Below the pieces are notes generated by a model. It saw nothing but the letters and a program-made list of their open reading frames with translations, was not told the origin of the DNA and made no database searches. DNA of 49,124 nucleotides. Source: Deltaproteobacteria bacterium (GTDB lineage Bacteria > Desulfobacterota > DSM-4660 > Desulfatiglandales > Desulfatiglandaceae). The first letter of the stretch is position 1. The number at the start of each line of letters is the position of its first letter. The DNA lies in the NCBI GenBank assembly GCA_019310785.1, contig JAFDDR010000002.1:1-49124 (forward strand), written 5' to 3'. Made by a program: the position numbers and the translations under genes. Below, piece by piece: positions 37,705 to 46,012 of this stretch.

Positions 37705-38310
37705 TTACGCCTGTATCATATCCACAAACCAGTACTTATCCACCTTGCGGATGTCGATCTCATACAAATGCTTTAAAACATATTCCTTGATATTTTGATC
37801 CAGGATCCACCAGTGATCACCTCCCTGGCGCTCGTTCCGGGCCGAATGCCCGGCCAGGTTCTGGTGCATCTTCATCCGTCTGAGTTTGAGCACGATGGCT
37901 GTCTCGGACCGGATATAGCCCCGCTCCTTCATCTTTATCCGGATTCGTCCCGGAGAATACCGTGCAAACTTCTGGAGCTGCTCGGTCTCTGCCTCGGTCC
38001 AGGTTGGCCCTTTTGCCTTTTGTTTGGCGATCCACCCCTAGGTAGTGGCATACCGCGTGATCTTCCATCTCGGCAGATGTAACGCCTTGGCCAGTGTCGC
38101 CACCTGCCCGTTGCCCGAATCACGCTTATAAACCGTTTCAATCCGCGTGTGCATCTCCCGCGTGATAATATACTTGACCGGTTTGCGCGGCTGCCCGATC
38201 ATCCCTTCCGTCATACATGGTTTACTGCAGAACCGCGGAGGATGGCCTTCAGGCCGCCACGCCTTTCCCGGTCTCTCGCAAACTTCACATATGTATTTGT
38301 AAGTCGGCAC
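37705..38310 (-). pseudogene. HTH phage protein interrupted by a single in-frame TAG (38038-38040)
   Basis: ORFs 38038-38310 and 37705-37932 are in the same frame; joined ...PRWKITRYATT*GWIAKQKAKGPTWTEAETEQLQKFARYSPGRIRIKMKERG... Confidence 0.65.
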
Positions 38311-38371
38311 TTTATAATTGAATATTGACTATTGAATATTGAATATTTTCTCACGCAAAGGCGCAAACAAT

Positions 38372-38626
38372 TTAAGTCAGCGGGCGGCTACCGCTCCACT
38401 GGACTGGCTTGTTAGCCCGATTGTTCCATGCTTTTATCGCTTCCTCTTTGTAATGCCACCAACATGTTTGGCACCCACATTTCACACAACGTATTTTATA
38501 CCCATGATCTTGATTTCCAATAGCGTAGGGATAACGATCTGAATAACATTGACCATGAAATATGTTGGAATCTGTCTCTATCTCAGATGGATACCCACAA
38601 CATGGGCAAAACTTAATTTCTTTCAT
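38372..38626 (-). CDS. Lar-like restriction alleviation/zinc ribbon protein
   Basis: KFCPCCGYPSEIE...KIRCVKCGCQTCWW...EEAIKAWNNRA. Confidence 0.65.
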   Translation of the reverse strand: MKEIKFCPCCGYPSEIETDSNIFHGQCYSDRYPYAIGNQDHGYKIRCVKCGCQTCWWHYKEEAIKAWNNRANKPVQWSGSRPLT

Positions 38627-38692
38627 TTGTGTGCCTGGATGCTAACAAGTGATTATATAGATCCGCATAACTCCGCTTTTGTAGTATTATCC

Positions 38693-40351
38693 TCACTCCG
38701 CCAGTATCTCCTCCGGCACCACACCGGCCAGGTCAACACCGCTTTCCAGAAATATCCGTTTCAATTCGCCTTTCTTGCAACTCTTGAACTTCTCCCGTTT
38801 TTTCAACAGCGTTTCATAGAGAAAGGTCTTTGCCGCTTTCTGTTCAAACACCTTAAAATCTTCAGCGATCTTGTGTATCTCCGAAATAGTCTTTTTATTC
38901 AGATACTCTTCCGTGATCCGCCACTCCTTTTCAAGGGATATCCCTATATGATCCGCGATCGCCCGCCGGCCCTTCGTATCATATTGATTCTGCATGACCA
39001 CCAGGATAGACGCCTCGTTGAGTTCATCCATAGCGTCGACGTTCTCCATGGCGGACACTATGTCCCATATTTCTTCATTTCGCATGCAAAAGCCCCAGGT
39101 GTCATCCTTCGCCTCTTTGCCGTGCTTGCGGCCAAACCACTCGTGAAGATCCGTGTTTGACTTTAAGAGCGCAAAGAGGTCTATCCGGGCCGATACCTGT
39201 CCCTGCAGCCTCTCCGGCAATACTTCCTTATAAAACTGCTCCCGGAAGTAGGCCCCATGCCAGGCCGGCGGCTTGCGGACGGTGGCGCCGGCCTGCCCGG
39301 TATCCCCGGCATCGGAAGCCTTGCTTGATTCCCTGCATGCGCTGAAGCAATTTTTGTCTCCAATACACACCTTCCCTTCATTCACTCTTCCATCAAGATG
39401 CAGTATTGTTATGAAAGAATCACATTCCTTACATTTTTTAAGGGGTTTATGATTACTGTAACCGTCAAAGGCCTCATAGTCTTGCCAGCCCACATCTCCG
39501 TAAAACCGGAAACCATTGGTCCCGTGCTGTTTCCGGTACCCGGTCTTTTTCCAGTTGGCCGTGAGCCAGTTGTTCTGGTTTTGTTTAAAGCATTTCAGGT
39601 TCAGGCAATGGGCGCCTTTCAGGTCCGTCAGTTCGAACAGGCTTTTCTGGATATCGCTGTTCTGTTGGCACGCTGAACAGCCTGCCTTTTCACGGTTGAA
39701 CTTGGCGGATTTCAACTCGGGCGCATCACTATTAATGTCATTCTTTAATCGTCCGACAGAATACCCGCCGCGCCATTTAATTATCTTCCCCGTGTATTTC
39801 TTAATCTCCTTTTTATCCTGCAACCTGGAGAGCTGCTCTAAATGCCCGTATTTGAGATTCCCCTTTTCCCATGCCGTTAAAGTCTTTGTTGGCAGCGAGA
39901 GTACTCCCACACGCCGGCGGATATATCTCGGGTTGATCCCGGTCCTCTGCGCCAGATCGGGCAAGGCATCCTGCCCCCGTTTGTCAAGATAGGTCTTAAA
40001 TCCCTCCGCCTCCTCCAACTCCGTGAGGTCCTCACGATGTAGGTTCTCGATACACATCATGTCAAAGGCGTCCTCATCGGATAGGTCACGCACCAACGCC
40101 GGGATTTTTTGCCCGTTGAGGCCTCCCCCGGTTTCGGCCACGGTCAGACTCGCCCGGTACCGCCTCTCCCCGGCCACAATCTCCAACCGGTCCTCTTCCA
40201 CAGGCCGCACCAGGATCGGTTCAATCACCCCCTTTTCCCGGATCGATGCCACCAGTTCGTCAAACTTGGCCCCTGAAAACCGCTTGCGCGGGTTCAGCGG
40301 GTTAGGCTGCAACCTCTTCAACTCTACCTCCTGATAAATCTCATTTTCCAT
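38693..40351 (-). CDS. ParB/RepB/Spo0J-like protein
   Basis: LQPNPLNPRKRFSGAKFDELVASIREKGVIEPILVRP...EIVAGERRYRAS, IENLHREDLTELEEAEGFKTYLD. Confidence 0.88.
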   Translation of the reverse strand: MENEIYQEVELKRLQPNPLNPRKRFSGAKFDELVASIREKGVIEPILVRPVEEDRLEIVAGERRYRASLTVAETGGGLNGQKIPALVRDLSDEDAFDMMCIENLHREDLTELEEAEGFKTYLDKRGQDALPDLAQRTGINPRYIRRRVGVLSLPTKTLTAWEKGNLKYGHLEQLSRLQDKKEIKKYTGKIIKWRGGYSVGRLKNDINSDAPELKSAKFNREKAGCSACQQNSDIQKSLFELTDLKGAHCLNLKCFKQNQNNWLTANWKKTGYRKQHGTNGFRFYGDVGWQDYEAFDGYSNHKPLKKCKECDSFITILHLDGRVNEGKVCIGDKNCFSACRESSKASDAGDTGQAGATVRKPPAWHGAYFREQFYKEVLPERLQGQVSARIDLFALLKSNTDLHEWFGRKHGKEAKDDTWGFCMRNEEIWDIVSAMENVDAMDELNEASILVVMQNQYDTKGRRAIADHIGISLEKEWRITEEYLNKKTISEIHKIAEDFKVFEQKAAKTFLYETLLKKREKFKSCKKGELKRIFLESGVDLAGVVPEEILAE

Positions 40352-40426
40352 TCTCTTTTCCTCCTTTACCTTTATTAAGTTTTATTGTGTTCGCTGCGAC
40401 ACCAATTAAACTCAATCTGCACCTAC

Positions 40427-40687
40427 CTAATAAAACAGACTCTCTTGTTGCACCCGTCTCACGGCCTGATCCCTGGCCGCCTTATACACACCCTCGGTCA
40501 CCGCCACTGCATCGGCCATAACCTTTACATCCCGGCCGGGAAGACACACCAACCGGCCGCAATCCTTATCTCTCATGATCACCGCATCCTTGACGCACAA
40601 GAGGAGATCGTCCTTAGGGATCATCCGGATATGGTTATCAGAGTCTCCGTGTTCTCTGTGCCTCTGTGAGAGACATTCAGTCATCAA
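40427..40687 (-). CDS. hypothetical protein
   Basis: 86-aa ORF; N-terminal residues derive from a repeat phrase so the start is uncertain. Confidence 0.35.
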   Translation of the reverse strand: MMTECLSQRHREHGDSDNHIRMIPKDDLLLCVKDAVIMRDKDCGRLVCLPGRDVKVMADAVAVTEGVYKAARDQAVRRVQQESLFY

Positions 40688-40862
40688 AGTTCAACTCCTT
40701 CAGCATTTCATCCTCGGTATTCATTGCCACACATTCGATCGTCATCCCCGTGGCCTCCCAACATGTCCCGTAACAATCCAAACCAAACGTATGAAGATCC
40801 ATATGCCCGCAATCAATCCCTTTATCCCGGCACTCATCCGCCTGCTCACATATCACGTCCAT
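40677..40862 (-). CDS. small Cys-rich protein
   Basis: 61 aa, several Cys residues. Confidence 0.4.
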   Translation of the reverse strand: MDVICEQADECRDKGIDCGHMDLHTFGLDCYGTCWEATGMTIECVAMNTEDEMLKELNFDD

Positions 40863-40896
40863 GGTCTTGCCGCTTTAGTCCTGTTCTTTTTCCTGT

Positions 40897-40981
40897 TCGA
40901 TTATTCGTCAATCCTTGATCGTCATTCGATTACTTTTTTTCAACAATCGATTAACGAATAACCGAGTTACGAATTATGAAC
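40897..40981. repeat. intergenic hairpin repeat block
   Basis: ttcgattattcgtcaatccttgatcgtcattcgattacttttttt caacaatcgattaacgaataaccgagttacgaa. Confidence 0.75.
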
Positions 40982-41005
40982 ATTAAACACTTTACCCCGT
41001 ACTCA

Positions 41006-41719
41006 TCACGCGATAATCGCCACCTCCGGGACCATCTTCTTTATCCAGTCCCGTATCCGCTCAATCGCCTTCAGGCGCCACGCTCCGCCATCTGCCTCAA
41101 ACAGGGCACATAACGGGCTGCCGTTGGGACCGGTCTTTAACCTGAAAACAAACAGGCTCTCGGGCTGACCGATCTCAAAAAACGTCCTGTACGGCTGTAA
41201 CACTATCGGGTTCGGGATCTCGGTCTCTTCCACCCGTGTTATACCGGCCTTTACGGTCACCTCCTGGGTAACACCGTCGTCTTTGAATTTGGTTGTGTTT
41301 GAGTCCTTGAGGTTCCCCACGATGCTTAACAACTGCCTCTGCAGTTCGGTGGGCAAAAATATGGCCTGCAGTTTTATGATAAACATCTCAACACTGTAAT
41401 AATGGTCATAAAGGAAATCAGGGCACTCTGCCGTTGCAGTCAGATAGTGGGGACGTGATAAAAAATCCCCGGTCAGACGCGAGCATAAAGCGACATGTGC
41501 GGGTCCCTGCACGTGGATCAGGAGTTGGGACATATCTAATTTGTCAATATTGGTTTTTAGATAATCCGTCAATCCGGTCAGCGTATGGATATCAGTCAGC
41601 ACGGCAGGCACAGGCTCCATCACCGGGAATATTGTTTTGCTCGAGTATGATCTTTCGTTCACCTTTATTAGTTTCGGGGTTGCCATTTCCACCACTTTTT
41701 CCATCGCTTCCTTTATCAT
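41006..41719 (-). CDS. DUF2303-like phage protein
   Basis: VEMFIIKLQAIFLPTELQRQLLSIVGNLKD...VQ/VTVKAGIT...VLQPYRTFFEIGQPESLFVFRLK...CALFEADGGAWRLKA. Confidence 0.6.
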   Translation of the reverse strand: MIKEAMEKVVEMATPKLIKVNERSYSSKTIFPVMEPVPAVLTDIHTLTGLTDYLKTNIDKLDMSQLLIHVQGPAHVALCSRLTGDFLSRPHYLTATAECPDFLYDHYYSVEMFIIKLQAIFLPTELQRQLLSIVGNLKDSNTTKFKDDGVTQEVTVKAGITRVEETEIPNPIVLQPYRTFFEIGQPESLFVFRLKTGPNGSPLCALFEADGGAWRLKAIERIRDWIKKMVPEVAIIA

Positions 41720-41720
41720 C

Positions 41721-42080
41721 TCATTCCCCTCCTTCCTGGTTCATCGATATCACGTTTCCCTTGTTTTCAAATAACGACCGCTGACCGGTCTCAAGCTCCC
41801 GGGCTTCCATCCGTCCCCGCGAATCCTTGCCAAATATCACCCTTGTCATAAAGGCCTTGGAGCCTGCCAACTTAGATGATACGGCCACATCCACCTGGGC
41901 CAGGTCCCGGTCCTCATCCGGACGGAACTTCACCTTGAGCACAATCTCCCTGGCTGCCTTAGGTTCGGTATTGGGATCCATAATGTTTTTCAGGATCCTC
42001 CCGAGCTCCAAGTCAAACATCTCCATAGCCGCACCATCACCAATGTTCGACAAACTCAATAATTCCTCTTTTGTGTGCAT
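41721..42080 (-). CDS. hypothetical phage protein
   Basis: Start MHTKEELLSLSNIGDGAAMEMFDLELGRI; coupled to next gene. Confidence 0.55.
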   Translation of the reverse strand: MHTKEELLSLSNIGDGAAMEMFDLELGRILKNIMDPNTEPKAAREIVLKVKFRPDEDRDLAQVDVAVSSKLAGSKAFMTRVIFGKDSRGRMEARELETGQRSLFENKGNVISMNQEGGE

Positions 42081-42110
42081 TTTCATCTCCTCCCTTTCCT
42101 TTTCCTTTAT

Positions 42111-42197
42111 TCGATTATTCGTCAATCCTTGATCGTCATTCGATTGCTTTCTTTAATAATCGAATGACGAACAGCCGAGCCCCGAATTACGAACAGC
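42111..42197. repeat. intergenic hairpin repeat block
   Basis: cgtcattcgattgctttctttaataatcgaatgacg hairpin; the repeat encodes the C-terminus of ORF 42153-42338. Confidence 0.8.
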
Positions 42198-42338
42198 ATC
42201 CCTATTCGTCAATTTTTGTAGCGGTATGACCCACTCTCTCAACCACCGCCACACGGAGCGCTCACCGCAGCGGGGACAATTCTCCCCCTCAAAAATCTCC
42301 TCACAGTCAATGCAAAACTTCGCCTTTTTCAATTCCAT
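42153..42338 (-). CDS. small zinc-ribbon protein
   Basis: KFCIDCEEIFEGENCPRCGERSVWRW. Confidence 0.5.
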   Translation of the reverse strand: MELKKAKFCIDCEEIFEGENCPRCGERSVWRWLREWVIPLQKLTNRDAVRNSGLGCSSFDY

Positions 42339-42436
42339 CCTGCACCCCCTTTTTTAAAAAACCTTATCAATGATCCAAATGACCGCTTTAGTCCTATTTT
42401 TCATTTCGTGGGCTTTTTCCATTCGATGTTCATCTT

Positions 42437-43771
42437 TTAAATCCGCCACCCCTTCGGCAGCCCCACCTGTATCCACTCCCTCAGATCCAGCCTCTTAATG
42501 TGTTTTTTAAGTTCCTCCACCTCCCCGATCATTTGTATGGAATCCACAGAAAGACAACGCAGTTTAATTTCAAGTTCCTCCTGGACTCTTTCAATTTTCT
42601 CCCAGTGTCTTTCAATTTCCTCTTCACTTTCCTGCTGAACTATTTCAGTCTCAAGCTGCTTCAGTGCCCTTTTGCTTGAAAACACATCCAGGACGTCCGG
42701 AGGAAGACAAGTTAGTTTAATATCGAGCGCCCTTTTGACTAGCCTCTGCTGCTGGTACATCTCACCCGGATCTTTACCCTCTACTACAATCCACCGCTTG
42801 CACTGGGGCAGATGCCGCGCCCACCACTCGCTCTGGTCTCTGCCGGCCTCGTCGTAATCGAGGGCATTGAGAATCACCGCGGCTCCCTGCAGGCTGTGCC
42901 AGGTCCGCGCGTCCGGCTTCCTTGAGGCGTTACCGAGAGGGATTGGCGCGGCCAGATCTCCGGCCTCGTTTTCGATCAGGTGCGCATCGAGTTCGGATTC
43001 GACAATGATATAGGCCCGGTGTCCCTCCCACCGGAGCATGCAATCCATATTTGACCCCGGTATCACATAATATCGCGGGTCATCCTTCTCGCGCCGGATC
43101 CGGATCCGCCAGACTTCTCCGTCATGGAAGCGGGTCTGCCGGATCATGGGGATCACGATCCCTCGAGGGATCCACAACCGTTTTTTCTGCCCGTTATCCT
43201 TAATCTCTGTCTCGAGACCCCAAGACTCCCTGGGGCGGAAAAGATCCTTCCCGTCCTTTCCCGGGTTCCATCCGAGCCGGCCAAACTTCATGGCATGCTC
43301 ATTAATCCCCCGCTCGAGCAGCATCTTCTTAGGTCCCTCATCCGCCTCCATCCGCATCAGATTCATATGTGCCCACTCCACCAGGGTGCCGGCCTTTTCC
43401 CGCCACAACTCCGGCGGCGGTCCCTTCTCCGGATCCGGTTTCCATTCTTCCATTTTCCTTTCCCTTTTCGCCTTTGGCCCCACATAGGGCCTGAACTCTT
43501 TCGTCTCTATTCCCAACCGGGCGCACGCCTCCTTGTACCCGAGCCCCTCAAAGTCCCTCAAAAACTGGATCGCATCCCCGCTCTTTTTGCATCGCCTACA
43601 CCAGTAGGCCCCCTGGCCCTCATTCGCTTCCGGCCAAACACAAAACCGGTCCGACTTCCCACCTTTCCCCCCATCACCACACCCCGGGCACGCACAATGA
43701 TATTCCCCACCTTTCCTGGAAGAGACCTTCCGAGGCTCATAATATTTTCGTGTCAGATCAAGGACGTTCAT
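42437..43771 (-). CDS. DNA primase (CHC2 zinc finger plus Toprim-like)
   Basis: CPGCGDGGKGGKSDRFCVWPE...CRRCKKSGDAIQFLRD; YIIVESELDAHLI; LNALDYDEAGRD. Confidence 0.85.
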   Translation of the reverse strand: MNVLDLTRKYYEPRKVSSRKGGEYHCACPGCGDGGKGGKSDRFCVWPEANEGQGAYWCRRCKKSGDAIQFLRDFEGLGYKEACARLGIETKEFRPYVGPKAKRERKMEEWKPDPEKGPPPELWREKAGTLVEWAHMNLMRMEADEGPKKMLLERGINEHAMKFGRLGWNPGKDGKDLFRPRESWGLETEIKDNGQKKRLWIPRGIVIPMIRQTRFHDGEVWRIRIRREKDDPRYYVIPGSNMDCMLRWEGHRAYIIVESELDAHLIENEAGDLAAPIPLGNASRKPDARTWHSLQGAAVILNALDYDEAGRDQSEWWARHLPQCKRWIVVEGKDPGEMYQQQRLVKRALDIKLTCLPPDVLDVFSSKRALKQLETEIVQQESEEEIERHWEKIERVQEELEIKLRCLSVDSIQMIGEVEELKKHIKRLDLREWIQVGLPKGWRI

Positions 43772-43774
43772 GAC

Positions 43775-44140
43775 TTAGGCGCTCTCTCGAATATCAGCAA
43801 ACTCGGGCTCAGTTAAGAATTCTTTAAACGTCAGTTCGGGGATCGCGTCACACAGATCCAAAAACCTGGAATATCGCCGCTGAGGTTTTGCTTTCCGGAT
43901 TGTTCTATGGCTCCGTATTGCGGCCAGTTTCCCGGCAGCAGTACACTGAAAATAATCATAATCGGACCCGGCCCTTGCTTCATACCTTTCCACGGCTCCT
44001 AATCGCTCCATTTCAGCAAATTTCTGATCGCCAGGATTTACCGCAGCATAATTTCGATACGGACGCGGAATTCGATCGTTAGGTTTATTGATCCCCAACA
44101 TGTGCCGCAGGGTATATAATTGCTCTTCTGTGAGATTCAT
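43775..44140 (-). CDS. hypothetical phage protein
   Basis: 121 aa, ATGA-type junction with upstream ORF. Confidence 0.5.
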   Translation of the reverse strand: MNLTEEQLYTLRHMLGINKPNDRIPRPYRNYAAVNPGDQKFAEMERLGAVERYEARAGSDYDYFQCTAAGKLAAIRSHRTIRKAKPQRRYSRFLDLCDAIPELTFKEFLTEPEFADIRESA

Positions 44141-44610
44141 GGTGCACCTTCCGCGTTCTTTTCCATAAACGCCTTTGCCTTATCGCACAAATCGTAAATA
44201 TTACTTTTATTGCTCCCATCAAGTGCCATATTTGCCAGAGGGATAACGAATTCATCAACTATTTGGTCTTGAAAAGAAGGCAGCGTCAAATGTTCGAACC
44301 GGATAACATATGGCACACGATGCGGGCCGCCCATCGCGGCAATGTAGGCCATGCGATCCGGCCAGTACCGCGTGCCGCCGTCTCTCAAAAAACTATCTTC
44401 CGTCATGTCCCCTAAAGATTCCTTACGGCAAAAAATCACACGCGCCGGGTGCATCCGTTTCCCGTCGGCACGGAAATCTTTGGTGATACCCATAAAAACA
44501 ACACCAGGTCTGAATTTCTCAGCGTGCCGGGGTTTCCAGAACCGTCTCGTTTCGGTTTTAGACCGGTCAGTAAAAGCCCCCGATGTCATTGCAAATGATA
44601 CATGTAACAT
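44137..44610 (-). CDS. ASCH/PUA-like phage protein
   Basis: SFAMTSGAFTDRSKTETRRFW resembles the ASCH-type TKT-RRW signature. Confidence 0.5.
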   Translation of the reverse strand: MLHVSFAMTSGAFTDRSKTETRRFWKPRHAEKFRPGVVFMGITKDFRADGKRMHPARVIFCRKESLGDMTEDSFLRDGGTRYWPDRMAYIAAMGGPHRVPYVIRFEHLTLPSFQDQIVDEFVIPLANMALDGSNKSNIYDLCDKAKAFMEKNAEGAP

Positions 44611-44637
44611 CTCAATTCTCCTTACCTAACCAGCAGA

Positions 44638-45132
44638 TTAACGGTTGATGTATGGCACCGGCTTTAAGTCTTTCTTGAGATACAGCGGATGCCTGGGGCT
44701 ACCCGCTTTTGTCACCCCCAAACATTGCGGAGCTTTTAAAAGGTGTATTACAGTCGCGGCTCGATCAAGGTAGTCTCCGTGGTTTCCCCACGCTGCAACT
44801 GTGACTTGAGCCTTACTGCTTGCACTGCGTATGTGAAAATCATTGTCAGGCCCGATAGGGTCATCAACGGTATAAAGTCGCTTTGGATCGGTGGAGCGAT
44901 AGGCAAAAAGATTCAACATAATCACTCCGCTATAACCCCAATCTTTCGCATATCTAATGCACCGCCTGATTGTCGGATCGTCTTTGTGTTCATCTGCGGT
45001 CGACGGGTTTAAACCTACAAATGCGGCGTACGCGCTATCCTTGCTCCAGAATCGCCATAGCGAATACCGGTAAACTCTATCAGGCGAGAACTCTGCACCG
45101 CTTTCGATAAATAGATTTGTTTGCATATTCAC
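44638..45132 (-). CDS. DUF1643-like protein
   Basis: RYSLWRFW...AAFVGLNPSTADEHKDDPTIRRCIRYAKDWGYSGVIMLNLFAYRSTDP. Confidence 0.8.
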   Translation of the reverse strand: MNMQTNLFIESGAEFSPDRVYRYSLWRFWSKDSAYAAFVGLNPSTADEHKDDPTIRRCIRYAKDWGYSGVIMLNLFAYRSTDPKRLYTVDDPIGPDNDFHIRSASSKAQVTVAAWGNHGDYLDRAATVIHLLKAPQCLGVTKAGSPRHPLYLKKDLKPVPYINR

Positions 45133-45339
45133 CTCCCTCGGTTTCTCCGCCTACTCGCCCGCGCCATCCGGTTCCGGCTTTTCCGCTTCATTTTTTCTTT
45201 AGGGGTCAAACGGCCTGCGGTCTGCTCCCTCGTTTGCCCCCTGCGGCCAAAAATACCGCCCCAAGATCCGCTTTAGATTGAGAATATCCATATCTACTCC
45301 TCATTCATTATTCGATGTTGAACGTTCAATGTTCGACGT

Positions 45340-45620
45340 TCATCTTCTTAATGGTCCATATGGTCCATCATTTTTCATTCAATGGTCCACACTCTTTTAT
45401 TTATATATATCAATACCTTATATTATCTCTTTTTATAGTAAATGGACTATTGGACTATAGTTGCATAGAAAACGGCTTAAACATTCCTATAAGAACACCC
45501 TGGCTTTATACGGTGCATTTATGGTCTTATGGTCTCACTGCTGCTGTAAAGTGTTGATATTTAAAAATAAAAAGCGTGGACGTTTATCAGGACCAATGGA
45601 TTTATAGTCCGTATGGTCCG
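45340..45620. other. iteron-rich AT-rich noncoding region, candidate replication origin
   Basis: ATGGTCC at 45351, 45360, 45382, 45613 plus variants at 45442, 45450, 45521, 45529 and inverted ggacca at 45590. Confidence 0.4.
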
Positions 45621-45624
45621 GCAT

Positions 45625-45999
45625 TTACGTGAGCAGGCGCAGCCCCTTGTAAAATGTGACACCTCTTCTACGTTTTTCGAAGCGACCAGTCATGAGCTTG
45701 TTAAATTTTTTCCAGGATGGGACCCAGCTTCTTGATATATTTGTCGTGAACCATTCACGAAATGCAACATATAAACCCCATGTCCGAGTCTGCCATGCAG
45801 GATCGATAAGACAATTTTGATCAATGAAATCTGCGAGCAGGTCGTCGTCCGTGATATATCCTCGTTTAAGAATCCGCTCGTTCATCCGCGCTTTTATTCT
45901 CATGCCACAATCATTACAGATAAGCATAAAACCATCGTGGCACGATTCAGGAATGCGATATTTTTTCCCTTCTCGTTTCTTACAGATCCCGCAAAGCAT
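45625..45999 (-). CDS. stand-alone paralogue of the helicase C-terminal domain with N-terminal zinc ribbon
   Basis: DDDLLADFIDQNCLID...GLYVAFREWFTTNISRSWVPSWKKFNKLMTGRFEKRRRGVTFYKGLRLLT aligns with the C-terminus of 46013-47620. Confidence 0.7.
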   Translation of the reverse strand: MLCGICKKREGKKYRIPESCHDGFMLICNDCGMRIKARMNERILKRGYITDDDLLADFIDQNCLIDPAWQTRTWGLYVAFREWFTTNISRSWVPSWKKFNKLMTGRFEKRRRGVTFYKGLRLLT

Positions 46000-46012
46000 A
46001 TGGACATCCTCC

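Noticed and set aside
27963-38040. Genome-wide TAG reassignment
   Set aside because: TAG appears to terminate the major capsid gene (27963-27965) and the frameshifted chaperone (23307-23309), so the amber at 38038 is best treated as an isolated event.
37817-38141. Minus ORFs 37817-38068 and 37935-38141
   Set aside because: Alternative frames of the amber-interrupted HTH gene, with no coherent protein features.
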